NCBI GenBank assembly: GCA_903945175.1
Contig: CAJAUM010000053.1
Span: 1 to 49,967 of the forward strand
Reading direction: 5' to 3'
DNA: 49,967 nucleotides
From: an uncultured Bacteroidales bacterium
GTDB taxonomy: Bacteria > Bacteroidota > Bacteroidia > Bacteroidales > FEN-979
Both the position numbers and the translations under genes were made by a program. Under the pieces are notes generated by a model. That model ran no database searches, had not been told where the DNA came from, and saw only the letters and a program-made list of their open reading frames with translations. Shown piece after piece: positions 1 to 8,308 of the stretch (its first letter is position 1; each line of letters begins with the position of its first letter).

Positions 1-2745
1 GGAACCATTTCTGCGAACTATCCTGTCACCGTCAATCCGCTGCCTGCGGACGCCGGAATGATTACCGGACCAGCTGCGGTGTGCCAGGGTCAAAGCGGAG
101 TGATCTATTCCGTTTCGCCGATCGCCAACGCCACGGGATATAATTGGACCATCCCCACCGGGGCTACCATCACATCCGGGGCAAATACCAACCTCATCAC
201 CGTCAATTTTTCCGCAACTGCCATAGGTGGGACTATCACCGTACAGGGAACGAATGGTTGCGGCACCGGCATGATCTCTCCATCCTTTACAGTAACTATT
301 ACCCCACCACCGATGGCCTTTGCAGGGCCGGATGCCACAATTTGCGAAGGTTCCGCTTATACCATCAGCGGAGCCATGGCATCCAACTATTCTTCACTTT
401 TATGGACAACCTCCGGAACGGGTACGCTGATCAATGGTGCCACCCTCTCTCCAACCTATATTCACAGCCCTGCGGATGTGGCCGCAGGCTCGGTAACCCT
501 TGTCCTGACCGCCACAGGAATAACCCCCTGTGCCGCCGCAGCATCCGATGAAATGGTTCTTACGATCAACCCGCTCCCTGCCGCTGCCGGTATCATTATC
601 GGTTCAACCTCCGTTTGCCAGGGCCAGGATGGTGTTTCATATTCTGTTCCTTCAATACCGAATGCCACAAGTTATGTCTGGGTTTATTCGGGCACAGGGG
701 CCACCATCAGCCAGGGGACCACAAACAATATCTCCATCAACTTTGCCTCCAATGCAACATCAGGCAACCTGACGGTGATGGGTGTCAATTCCTGCGGAAA
801 TGGCCTTGTTTCATCTCCATTTCCGGTCAATGTCAACCTGCACCCCATGGCCAATTATACCTTTAGCAATAACCCGATCCTTGGAGAGCCGGTGCAGTTT
901 ACCGATTTAAGCCAGACCAGCGGCGGCGGGGCAATCATTTCATGGTTGTGGAATTTTGGCGACCCTTCTTCCGGAGTCAATAACACTTCAACGAGCCAGA
1001 ACCCGCTTCATGCCTTCAATACCATGGGAACACACACCGTGACGCTGGTTGTACTGAACACTTCGGGATGCCTTGACACGCTAATGCAAATGCTGACGGT
1101 CTCATTGCCTCCCAATGCCGCCCCCTTTACCTATGCCGGGAGCCTTGGCGCAGGTTCAGGTTACCCCGTGCTGGTGCCCATTACCGTAACCGGCTTCGAC
1201 AACATCACCGCCATTTCGCTGCGTGTGGACTATAATCCCAACGTAATGACCTTCGACAGCAGCGCCAACAGGCATGTAGGCTTTTCGCAGATGATGGTCA
1301 ATGATACCCATGTGTCCGATACGCTGCACAAGGTGATGATATCCTGGGTATACATCAGTCCGGTGTCACTTCCCAACGACAGCAAGCTTGTTGATCTGGC
1401 ATTTTCCTTTATCTCAGGTACAACGGCCGTTATATTCAACAATGAATCAAACGGCGGGCTGGACTGCGAATACACCGACGCGAACGGGAACCCGATGATC
1501 GACATCCCCACCTCGGTTTACTACACCAATGGGGCTGTTCATGAGGGATTGGACCTCACAGGCGCCTTCCGCTACGACAACCCCGCCAGTACGGCGCTCG
1601 ATTCATTGTGGGTTATTCTGAAGCAAAACGGGGTGAAGGTCGATTCGACCCGCGCCAATATCATCGGACGGTTTGATTTTTTCAATATACCAAGCAACAC
1701 CTATACCCTTTGGGCCCATAGCGCCAAGCCCTGGGGCGGGGTCAACTCAACGGATGCGTTGAAAATCCAGCTCCATTTTTCGGGACTTGAACTCTTGTCA
1801 ACTCCGGTGCGATTATTGGCGGCCGATGTCAACAATTCCGATAACATCAACCTCGCCGACGCCATCAAGGTTCAACGCAGGTTTATCGGCGCCGACACCG
1901 CCTTTGCCCGGGGTGACTGGACCTTTGCAAAACCGACCGGCGGCGATACGGTGATTGTGGCCGGCGCCAATGTGGTTCAGGACATCCAGGGATTGTGCGT
2001 GGGCGATGTGGATGGATCGCATATTCCTTTGCCTGGCCATAAGCCCTTGGAAGGGGTGTTTCTCCTGGCCGAAAGCATGATCGAAGTCAGGCAGGGGGCG
2101 GAATTTGACCTACCCGTCAAAATCGCGATGGATGGTCAGATCGGCGCCATCTCCCTGGTGCTGGATTATCCTGTGGAGGAGCTGGAACCAATAAATATTA
2201 CCATTGTCAGGGGAGATGTGATGTACACGGCCCGCAACGGACAGATCCGCATAGCCTGGTCGCAGATCGAACCGATGAACCTTGCCTATGGAGATGTGTT
2301 GCTTACCCTGAAATTCAAATTATCAGAGGCAGCGCCGCTGGGCGTTCCACTTATACTTGACATCGGCCAAGAATCGGAATTGGCCGATGGATGGGGTGAA
2401 CGCATTGCCCATTCCATCATCTCCATCCCTACGGTCGTACCGGTGAAGTCAACAGGGATCCATGAAAAAAGCAATCTGATTACAAAGATCATGCTCTATC
2501 CCAACCCCACTACAGGCAAGGCCTTTCTGGCGTTTGAACTGTTAATGGATGCATCCATCGAGGTTGAAGGGTACAACATGGTTGGAGAGCTGGTTAAAAC
2601 CATCCGTTTTGATGGCCTTTCCATGGGCAAACACAAAAAGGAGCTGGATGTTTCGGAGTTGGCCACCGGGGTATATACCTTGAAAACCACCGTCAGGGGC
2701 CGCTCCACATCAACCGTGTATCACAAACTGGTTATAACAAAATAG
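1..2745 (+). CDS. T9SS-exported adhesin-like protein with PKD-like repeats, cohesin-like and dockerin-like domains (5' end outside window)
   Basis: The reading frame is open from the first base of the window, so the true start lies upstream. In order the visible protein has PKD-like modules (about 40-300, 590-840) with the recurring VCQGQ.GV.YSV and N.CG.G signatures, an Ig-like module (307-590), a classic PKD domain with the WNFGD motif (840-1105), a cohesin-like domain (1125-1540), a carboxypeptidase-regulatory-like module (1545-1760), a dockerin-like segment (1740-2010, with the Asp-rich loops ADVNNSDNINLADA and GDVDGS), a second cohesin-like stretch (2060-2440) and a T9SS type A sorting domain (2480-2742, LYPNPTTGKA). 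It is probably a secreted or surface-anchored adhesin or scaffold. The cohesin-like domain closely matches that of the next gene. Substrate and partner are unknown. Confidence 0.85.
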   Translation, partial: GTISANYPVTVNPLPADAGMITGPAAVCQGQSGVIYSVSPIANATGYNWTIPTGATITSGANTNLITVNFSATAIGGTITVQGTNGCGTGMISPSFTVTITPPPMAFAGPDATICEGSAYTISGAMASNYSSLLWTTSGTGTLINGATLSPTYIHSPADVAAGSVTLVLTATGITPCAAAASDEMVLTINPLPAAAGIIIGSTSVCQGQDGVSYSVPSIPNATSYVWVYSGTGATISQGTTNNISINFASNATSGNLTVMGVNSCGNGLVSSPFPVNVNLHPMANYTFSNNPILGEPVQFTDLSQTSGGGAIISWLWNFGDPSSGVNNTSTSQNPLHAFNTMGTHTVTLVVLNTSGCLDTLMQMLTVSLPPNAAPFTYAGSLGAGSGYPVLVPITVTGFDNITAISLRVDYNPNVMTFDSSANRHVGFSQMMVNDTHVSDTLHKVMISWVYISPVSLPNDSKLVDLAFSFISGTTAVIFNNESNGGLDCEYTDANGNPMIDIPTSVYYTNGAVHEGLDLTGAFRYDNPASTALDSLWVILKQNGVKVDSTRANIIGRFDFFNIPSNTYTLWAHSAKPWGGVNSTDALKIQLHFSGLELLSTPVRLLAADVNNSDNINLADAIKVQRRFIGADTAFARGDWTFAKPTGGDTVIVAGANVVQDIQGLCVGDVDGSHIPLPGHKPLEGVFLLAESMIEVRQGAEFDLPVKIAMDGQIGAISLVLDYPVEELEPINITIVRGDVMYTARNGQIRIAWSQIEPMNLAYGDVLLTLKFKLSEAAPLGVPLILDIGQESELADGWGERIAHSIISIPTVVPVKSTGIHEKSNLITKIMLYPNPTTGKAFLAFELLMDASIEVEGYNMVGELVKTIRFDGLSMGKHKKELDVSELATGVYTLKTTVRGRSTSTVYHKLVITK

Positions 2746-2759
2746 TCATTATCCAACTG

Positions 2760-2805
2760 AACAGGGTCTCGCGGGGTGAGGCATCTCACCCGCGCGCGTC
2801 CTGTT
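2760..2805. repeat. Intergenic nested inverted repeat
   Basis: Between the two T9SS genes, AACAGG (2760-2765) pairs with CCTGTT (2800-2805), and inside it 2771-2780 pairs with 2785-2793 around a GCAT loop with one bulged G. No T-run follows, so this is not a standard intrinsic terminator. It may be an mRNA stabiliser or a dispersed palindromic element. Confidence 0.5.
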
Positions 2806-2854
2806 TGCAGGAGAAGGTGGAGTAAATAAAATATAATTTCAATTACGTAACATT

Positions 2855-4642
2855 ATGAAAAAACATTCCTACTGCTACTCATTGTCATTAATGGTATGCT
2901 TTTTAATGGCATTGCCAAGTTTCTATGCCCATGCAACCAACGCCCCCGTCGCCACCCTGGGAACCATCGGGTCGTGCCCGAATCAATCAGGGAAGGTCGT
3001 TCCAATGGTTGTAAGCAATTTTACAAACATTACCAGCATCTCGCTGAGAGTTGACTTTGACCCCACCGCGGCAACCTTTACCAGTGGCGTGGCGCATGTC
3101 AATTTTTCATCGTCAGCGGTCGTCTTTAATGTCGTTCCCGTTTCTCCAACCCTATCCAAACTGCTGATCGGCTGGTTCAATTTTATTCCGGTGTCGCTTG
3201 CTGCCTCAGACACCCTTGTAAAATTGACCTTCACCATACTCAATGGCTCGACCGCCCTGGCATTTAACAATGAATCTGCCGGCGGCGGCGATTGTGAATA
3301 TACCGATGAATATGGCGATCCGATGAACGATCTTCCCTCCTCCACCTATTATCTCAATGGAGCCATCAATTCACTGGGTGTTGGTGCAACGGGATTCATT
3401 GCCGGTTCCGGTGGGGTTTGTGCCCAGGCCAATGGCGTAGCCTATTCCATTCCGCCCGTGGTCGGGGCAACAGCTTATGCATGGTCGCTCCCGTCAGGAT
3501 TTTCAATTGCAACCGGAGAAAATACGAACGCCATTACCGTCAATGTTTCAAATTCTGCTGCATCCGGCAGCATCTCCGTAATCCCTTCCAATTTTTGCGG
3601 GGCGGGCGCTTCCTCTCCCCTTTTCCAGGTTACGGTCTATCCCCTGCCGGTTCCAACCATCACCGGATCAGCTAACCTGTGCGTCAATTCAGGCATCTAT
3701 GAATATGCGACTGAATCAGGGATGGTCGGATATCTCTGGACCCTATCCCCCGGAGGAGCCATCACCGGAGGATTGGGAACCAATCAGATTCAGGTACAGT
3801 GGAGCGTCGCAGGAGCGCAGTCGGTAAGTATTAATTACAGCAACAGCGGTGGATGTTTCCCTGTTTCTCCGGTCGTTTTGAATGTCACCGTAAATCCCTT
3901 GCCTAACGGAGCAGGGGCTATAACCGGAGCGACAGAACTCTGCAGCGGAACAGAGGGTGTGGCCTATTCAACACCTCCCATACCCAATGCCGGCTCCTAT
4001 ATATGGACCATTCCGGTGGGCGCCTCCATTGTGAATGGAAACGGGACGCCCGACATTGTGGTAGATTTTGCACACACCGCGGCATCCGGGAACATCTCGG
4101 TTGCAGGGAATAATTATTGCGGGAATGGGATTGCAGCGAGTATCTATGTAACAGTCAGGCCAACCCCCGACACCCCTGGCATTTACTCAATCGCCGACAC
4201 CCTCTGGAGCAATGCGGTTGACGGGAACCAATGGTATTTTGAGGGGAACGCGATTGCAGGCGCCACCGGGCAGTACCACGTTGCCATCGCGGATGGCTGG
4301 TACTGGTGCGTGGTTACTTTGAACGGTTGTTCCTCCGATACGTCGAACCATGTGTATGTGATCCTCACAGGCCTGCCGGAATTGCACGGATCAAACGTGG
4401 TGATTTACCCCATGCCCAACAACGGCGACTTTACCGCCACCATCACATCGCCGGTTCAGCAAACATTTGAACTGCTGGTTTATAATACACTCGGACAACT
4501 GATCTACGAAGAGCCAAATATCAGGATGGGTGAAGCACTCAGCCATGAATTCGACCTGCGGCCCATCCCCAACGGGATATATACCTTGGTTTTACGCCAA
4601 GCTGAAGGCAGGATGGTCAGGAAAATAATGATCAACAAATAA
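2855..4642 (+). CDS. T9SS-exported cohesin/PKD-like repeat protein
   Basis: A complete 595-residue protein. It has a signal peptide (residues 1-27, ending YAHA), a cohesin-like domain (about 30-170), three PKD-like modules (about 175-435), a further Ig-like module (about 435-510) and a T9SS type A C-terminal domain (about 515-595, VIYPMPNNGDF ... GIYTLVLRQ). The cohesin-like domain is a paralogue of the one encoded at 1125-1540: both carry ISLRVD, FNNES.GG.DCEYTD and YY.NGA blocks. It lies 109 bases after the previous gene in the same direction, so the two were probably duplicated and act together at the cell surface. No enzymatic domain is visible, and a structural or adhesive role is inferred. 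Confidence 0.85.
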   Translation: MKKHSYCYSLSLMVCFLMALPSFYAHATNAPVATLGTIGSCPNQSGKVVPMVVSNFTNITSISLRVDFDPTAATFTSGVAHVNFSSSAVVFNVVPVSPTLSKLLIGWFNFIPVSLAASDTLVKLTFTILNGSTALAFNNESAGGGDCEYTDEYGDPMNDLPSSTYYLNGAINSLGVGATGFIAGSGGVCAQANGVAYSIPPVVGATAYAWSLPSGFSIATGENTNAITVNVSNSAASGSISVIPSNFCGAGASSPLFQVTVYPLPVPTITGSANLCVNSGIYEYATESGMVGYLWTLSPGGAITGGLGTNQIQVQWSVAGAQSVSINYSNSGGCFPVSPVVLNVTVNPLPNGAGAITGATELCSGTEGVAYSTPPIPNAGSYIWTIPVGASIVNGNGTPDIVVDFAHTAASGNISVAGNNYCGNGIAASIYVTVRPTPDTPGIYSIADTLWSNAVDGNQWYFEGNAIAGATGQYHVAIADGWYWCVVTLNGCSSDTSNHVYVILTGLPELHGSNVVIYPMPNNGDFTATITSPVQQTFELLVYNTLGQLIYEEPNIRMGEALSHEFDLRPIPNGIYTLVLRQAEGRMVRKIMINK

Positions 4643-4650
4643 ATTTATTA

Positions 4651-4658
4651 TACCTTTG
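4651..4658 (+). promoter_or_regulatory. Predicted -7 promoter box for the antitoxin-like gene
   Basis: TACCTTTG matches the Bacteroidota -7 consensus TAnnTTTG and lies 20 bases before the ATG at 4679. No clear TTG is seen at -33. Confidence 0.55.
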
Positions 4659-4678
4659 TATTACCAAAATCAGTCTCC

Positions 4679-4879
4679 ATGGAAACACTTATCCTGACCG
4701 GGGAAAAGAAATCTGAAATGAATCTGATCGTTGAAATTGCCCAAAAATTTGGAATAAAATCCCGTAAGCTATCCTCAGAAGACATTGAAGAGATCGGTTT
4801 GCTTATGGCCATTAAAAATGGAGAAACCGGGGAATTTGTCAATACAGATCTGTTTTTAGATTCTATTCGTCAAAAATGA
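4679..4879 (+). CDS. Small antitoxin-like protein
   Basis: A 66-residue charged protein predicted to be mostly helical. It resembles the small antitoxin-like proteins that precede RelE/ParE-family toxin genes in Bacteroidota: a short N-terminal strand (ETLILTG) followed by a helix containing LIVEIAQKFGIKSRKLSSED. Its stop codon overlaps the next start in an ATGA (4876-4879), the usual translational coupling of toxin-antitoxin pairs. The partner reading frame is broken after about ten codons (see 4876-4977), so the antitoxin now appears to be an orphan. No DNA-binding motif is obvious. The assignment rests on size, context and overlap rather than on a diagnostic motif. Confidence 0.6.
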   Translation: METLILTGEKKSEMNLIVEIAQKFGIKSRKLSSEDIEEIGLLMAIKNGETGEFVNTDLFLDSIRQK

Positions 4880-4977
4880 TCGTCAAGATCGATAAAACAT
4901 TTAGAGTTCCAATGTCCCCTTCACCAAGATTACACGCCTTTACGCTTTGGCTGTCGACTATTCCAACCGATTGTTAA
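4876..4977 (+). pseudogene. Remnant of a RelE/ParE-like toxin start
   Basis: An ATG overlaps the antitoxin stop and opens MIVKIDKTFR, which matches the typical first residues of small RelE-family toxins (M.VK.DK.F). The frame then runs into unrelated sequence and stops at 4975-4977 after 33 codons, against about 85-100 residues for a functional toxin. The break near 4905 is taken as the left junction of the restriction-modification island. No remaining toxin sequence is seen on the far side of the island, so most of the toxin gene has been lost. Confidence 0.5.
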
Positions 4978-5000
4978 TCAGCATAATGATACATTAACTC

Positions 5001-5028
5001 TTGATTTTTAAACAGCCTCTTACCTTTG
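5001..5028 (+). promoter_or_regulatory. Predicted promoter of the restriction-modification operon
   Basis: TTG (5001-5003) and TACCTTTG (5021-5028) match the Bacteroidota -33/-7 pattern with a 17-base gap, slightly short of the usual 19-21. The ATG of the endonuclease gene follows at 5051. Confidence 0.6.
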
Positions 5029-5050
5029 CAATAAATATTTAATTTAAGAA

Positions 5051-5728
5051 ATGAAACAAAAATTAACACAAGAAACGCTCATCAAAGAAGCTCAACTTTT
5101 TTGTGTTGAACAATCAAAATTTCAACACAAAGAACTGTACGGTGTTACAGACGGGAAAGCAGTAGGAACGCTTATTGAGCAAAATTTTCAAGCACACTTG
5201 AAAACAAAATACGAACTTACTATTGGCTCATCGGCAAAAGGGATTGACTTACCTTCAGAAGATATATTGACTGATATTAAAGTTACCTCAAACAAACAAC
5301 CACAGTCATCTTGCCCATTCAAAGATGCAAAACAAAAAATCTTCGGATTAGGATACAATTTATTGGTATTTGTTTATGACAAAACAGATGACCCTGATAG
5401 TCAAACCGCAACTTTAAATTTTGTTAGCTGTTCCTTTGTTTCAAAGGAACGAACCGCTGATTTCACAACAACAAGCATCTTAAATGAGATGAAAAAAGTT
5501 GGAGCAAACGAAGCAGATATTATTGCATTTCTTGAAGGAATAAAGTTGCCGGCTGACGAAATTACTTTAAAACAAATCACAGAAATCATTTTAACAACAG
5601 AAATCCCCATTGGATATTTAACAATTTCAAACGCACTCCAATGGAGATTACAATATGCAAGGATCAGGGATCTGAAAAATGACATTCCAGGTATTGACAA
5701 AATTATCAGTTATAACAAACCTGAATGA
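5051..5728 (+). CDS. Predicted type II restriction endonuclease (PD-(D/E)XK fold)
   Basis: A 225-residue protein probably responsible for the DNA-cleaving half of a restriction-modification pair. The candidate active site is D66 in KGIDLPS with D75-I-K77 (D...D-x-K), followed by a conserved-looking block, VTSNKQPQSSCPF (78-90), then GLGYNLLVFVYDK. The gene overlaps the methyltransferase start by four bases (ATGA, 5725-5728), a common arrangement in such systems. Codon use is much richer in A and T than in the flanking genes, indicating recent acquisition. The recognition sequence cannot be read from the protein. The functional call rests on the motif, the size and the neighbouring methylase. 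Confidence 0.7.
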   Translation: MKQKLTQETLIKEAQLFCVEQSKFQHKELYGVTDGKAVGTLIEQNFQAHLKTKYELTIGSSAKGIDLPSEDILTDIKVTSNKQPQSSCPFKDAKQKIFGLGYNLLVFVYDKTDDPDSQTATLNFVSCSFVSKERTADFTTTSILNEMKKVGANEADIIAFLEGIKLPADEITLKQITEIILTTEIPIGYLTISNALQWRLQYARIRDLKNDIPGIDKIISYNKPE

Positions 5729-7497
5729 TGAAAATATTTGAAGCACATATTACGCATCAGGTTTCAGATTTCTTAAATGACCATCTTAAAAAGATTATAT
5801 CTATTGAAAAGGCAAATCAAAAAATGTACGATGCCTCCGGGATTCTGCATTTTTTTGATAATAATGAAGAGTTGGTATCACTTAAAGAAATTCTTTCAGC
5901 TACTCATACTATTGTTGAAGAACCCGACAGAGCGGAATATGGCGATTTTCAAACCAATTCTGATTTAGCCAACAAAGTGACATTGCATTTATCATCCATG
6001 AAGGTTTCCCCTGAAATTGTAATTGAGCCCACTTGTGGGAAAGGAAATTTCATTATTGCATCATTACGCAACTTTAAAAATATAAAAAATATTTTCGGTG
6101 TTGAAATTTACAAGCCATATATTTGGGAAACTAAATTTAACATAGTAAATTTTTTCCTTGCAAACCCAAACGCCAACAAACCCGAAATTTCAATTGTACA
6201 TTGTAATGTTTTTGACTATGATTTTAAGGGAATAGCAAAAATTCATTCAAATAAAGATGTTTTAATTATTGGAAATCCGCCTTGGGTGACCAACTCAAAA
6301 TTGGGTAGTCTTAATTCGACCAATCTTCCAAAAAAAACAAATTTCAAAAATCATAGCGGTTTAGATGCAATGACAGGTAAAGGCAATTTTGACATTGCCG
6401 AATTTATCACGCTGACTATGATTGAGACCTTTCAAAATATGAGAGGTAATTTATTGTTATTGGTCAAAAATTCAGTTATCAAAAACATTGTTTTTGACCA
6501 AAATAAAAACCTTTACAAAATTACTTCTATCGAGAAACATTGTATTGACAGTAAAAAGGAATTTAATGTTTCTGTTGAAGCAGCTCTTTTTTATTGCCAA
6601 CTCAACTCACCCGCAACATTTGATTGCATAGAATTTGACTTTTATAATAATCAAACTTCCTATCTCAAATTTGGTTGGCTTAACGATAAATTTGTTTCAA
6701 ACATTGACATCTACATTCACACAAAGGAGATTGACGGAGAATGTCCTTTTGTTTGGCGGCAAGGCTTAAAACACGACTGCTCAACAGTAATGGAGTTAGA
6801 CAAAGTGAACGGATATTATGTAAATGGATTGAATGAAGAAGTAAAATTGGAAGATGGTTTAGTTTACGGTCTTCTCAAAAGTTCCGACCTTAAAAACACG
6901 GTAATCAATCAGACAAGAAAATTTACGATTGTTACTCAAAAGAAAGTCGGACAGGAAACTAAATACATCAAAACAGATTATCCGAAAACCTATCAATACC
7001 TGACGCAACATCAGGCAAATTTTGATGCTAGAAAATCAAGCATCTATATTAACAAACCTTTATTTTCAATATTCGGTATTGGCGACTATTCATTCAAACC
7101 TTACAAAGTCGCCATTTCAGGACTTTACAAGACATTTCATTTTACACTTATTCTTCCACAGGGCAATAAACCTGTAATGCTTGACGACACTTGTTATCAT
7201 TTAGGTTTTGACAATGTTGAATTTGCTGTTTACGCACTCATACTTTTAAATTCTGATACAACAGTTCAGTTTTTACGATCAGTAACCTTTGCAGACGCAA
7301 AAAGAACTTTTACCAAAGAGGTTTTAATGAGAATTGACCTTCTGGAATTGGGGAGAATATTAGATAAACAATACTTAGCTAAAGAATTGATTAAATTAAA
7401 TGAAAAGTATAGGCTTAATATATCCTTAGAATTATGGGATAATTTTATCAATGAAATGACACCAATAAGAGAAAGTCAAATGACACTATTTGGTTAG
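5725..7497 (+). CDS. N6-adenine DNA methyltransferase (Eco57I-like class)
   Basis: A 590-residue S-adenosylmethionine-dependent DNA methylase that would protect host DNA from the adjacent endonuclease. Visible motifs are motif X (YGDFQTN, 72-78), motif I for cofactor binding (EPTCGKGNF, 101-109), the acidic motif II residue in FGVEIYKP (about 127) and the catalytic NPPW (184-187), which indicates amino-group methylation of adenine. The C-terminal half lacks recognisable motifs and should carry target recognition. Start choice: ATG ATG at 5725/5728, translationally coupled to the endonuclease. It is as AT-rich as its partner. It ends 49 bases before the convergent SDR gene. Confidence 0.88.
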   Translation: MMKIFEAHITHQVSDFLNDHLKKIISIEKANQKMYDASGILHFFDNNEELVSLKEILSATHTIVEEPDRAEYGDFQTNSDLANKVTLHLSSMKVSPEIVIEPTCGKGNFIIASLRNFKNIKNIFGVEIYKPYIWETKFNIVNFFLANPNANKPEISIVHCNVFDYDFKGIAKIHSNKDVLIIGNPPWVTNSKLGSLNSTNLPKKTNFKNHSGLDAMTGKGNFDIAEFITLTMIETFQNMRGNLLLLVKNSVIKNIVFDQNKNLYKITSIEKHCIDSKKEFNVSVEAALFYCQLNSPATFDCIEFDFYNNQTSYLKFGWLNDKFVSNIDIYIHTKEIDGECPFVWRQGLKHDCSTVMELDKVNGYYVNGLNEEVKLEDGLVYGLLKSSDLKNTVINQTRKFTIVTQKKVGQETKYIKTDYPKTYQYLTQHQANFDARKSSIYINKPLFSIFGIGDYSFKPYKVAISGLYKTFHFTLILPQGNKPVMLDDTCYHLGFDNVEFAVYALILLNSDTTVQFLRSVTFADAKRTFTKEVLMRIDLLELGRILDKQYLAKELIKLNEKYRLNISLELWDNFINEMTPIRESQMTLFG

Positions 7498-7498
7498 C

Positions 7499-7550
7499 GT
7501 AAAGAAGCAGGCCAACCCAACTGTAGCCACGGCGACAACAACTTCTTTAC
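7499..7550. repeat. Inverted repeat at the right edge of the restriction-modification island
   Basis: GTAAAGAAG (7499-7507) and CTTCTTTAC (7542-7550) form perfect 9-base arms around a 34-base, GC-richer loop. The first arm starts two bases after the methylase stop; the second contains the SDR stop codon (7547-7549). It may be a junction scar or a shared transcription end for the convergent genes. No T-run supports a normal terminator. Confidence 0.6.
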
Positions 7551-8308
7551 AATACCTTGTGAAAATTTACCGCACTGGCCTGGGCCGTGGGCATCAGCAC
7601 CAGGTCGTTCACATTCACATGGTCGGGAAGGGTGGTTACATAATACACCACATCGGCCACATCCTCGGCCGAGAGGGGTTTAAAGCCGTTGTAAACCGCG
7701 TCGGCCCGGGTTTTATCCCCTTTGAACCGTACAGTCGAAAATTCCGTGTCGGCCGCCCCCGGCGCAATCTGGGTCACCTTGATGTGGTGCGAAACCAGGT
7801 CGATGCGGGCCCCTTTGGTGATGGCATCCACCGCAAACTTGGAGCCGCAATAGACATTCCCCATCGGGTAAACCTCTTTTCCTGCAAGAGATCCGATGTT
7901 GATGATGTGGCCTCGCTTGCGGGCAACCATCAATGGCGAAACCATCCTGATCATGTACAGCAAACCCTTTACATTGGTATCGATCATCCGCTCCCAGTCG
8001 TCAATCACCCCCTCGTGAATGGGGTTCAGCCCCACTGCCAGGCCGGCATTGTTGACCAAAACGTCGATGGATCTCCATTTATCCTTCAGGGAGGTGATGG
8101 CATTTTCGACCTCGCTCAGCTTTCTCACATCAAAGCACAAGGGCAATACATCCACCTGATGGGTCAGAATCAAATCTTTGGCAAGTTCATCCAGGAGTAT
8201 CTTTCGTCTTCCGGTGATAATTAAATTATGGCCGTTTTCAGCAAATTTTCGTGCAATGGCCCTCCCGAATCCGGCGGTAGCGCCTGTGATGAGGATAGTT
8301 TTTTTCAT
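7547..8308 (-). CDS. SDR-family NADP-dependent oxidoreductase (YdfG-like)
   Basis: A 253-residue short-chain dehydrogenase. It has the nucleotide-binding TGATAGFG (8-15), the NNAG structural motif (86-89) and the catalytic S140, Y153 and K157 (YCGSK). The arginine-rich ITGRRK after strand beta-2 favours NADP(H). The overall pattern, including the C-terminal LPDHVNVNDLVLMP block, is close to YdfG-type 3-hydroxy-acid dehydrogenase / malonic semialdehyde reductase, so reduction or oxidation of small hydroxy acids is likely but not proven. Its ATG overlaps the purL stop by four bases (8305-8308), making it the last gene of the trxB-purL-SDR operon. The C-terminus is intact although the restriction-modification island lies right behind it. 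Confidence 0.88.
   Translation of the reverse strand: MKKTILITGATAGFGRAIARKFAENGHNLIITGRRKILLDELAKDLILTHQVDVLPLCFDVRKLSEVENAITSLKDKWRSIDVLVNNAGLAVGLNPIHEGVIDDWERMIDTNVKGLLYMIRMVSPLMVARKRGHIINIGSLAGKEVYPMGNVYCGSKFAVDAITKGARIDLVSHHIKVTQIAPGAADTEFSTVRFKGDKTRADAVYNGFKPLSAEDVADVVYYVTTLPDHVNVNDLVLMPTAQASAVNFHKVL

Noticed and set aside
7490-8224. A 244-codon plus-strand frame opposite the SDR gene
   Set aside because: It is the reverse shadow of a well-supported short-chain dehydrogenase; its product has low-complexity His/Gly/Val content and no family signature.
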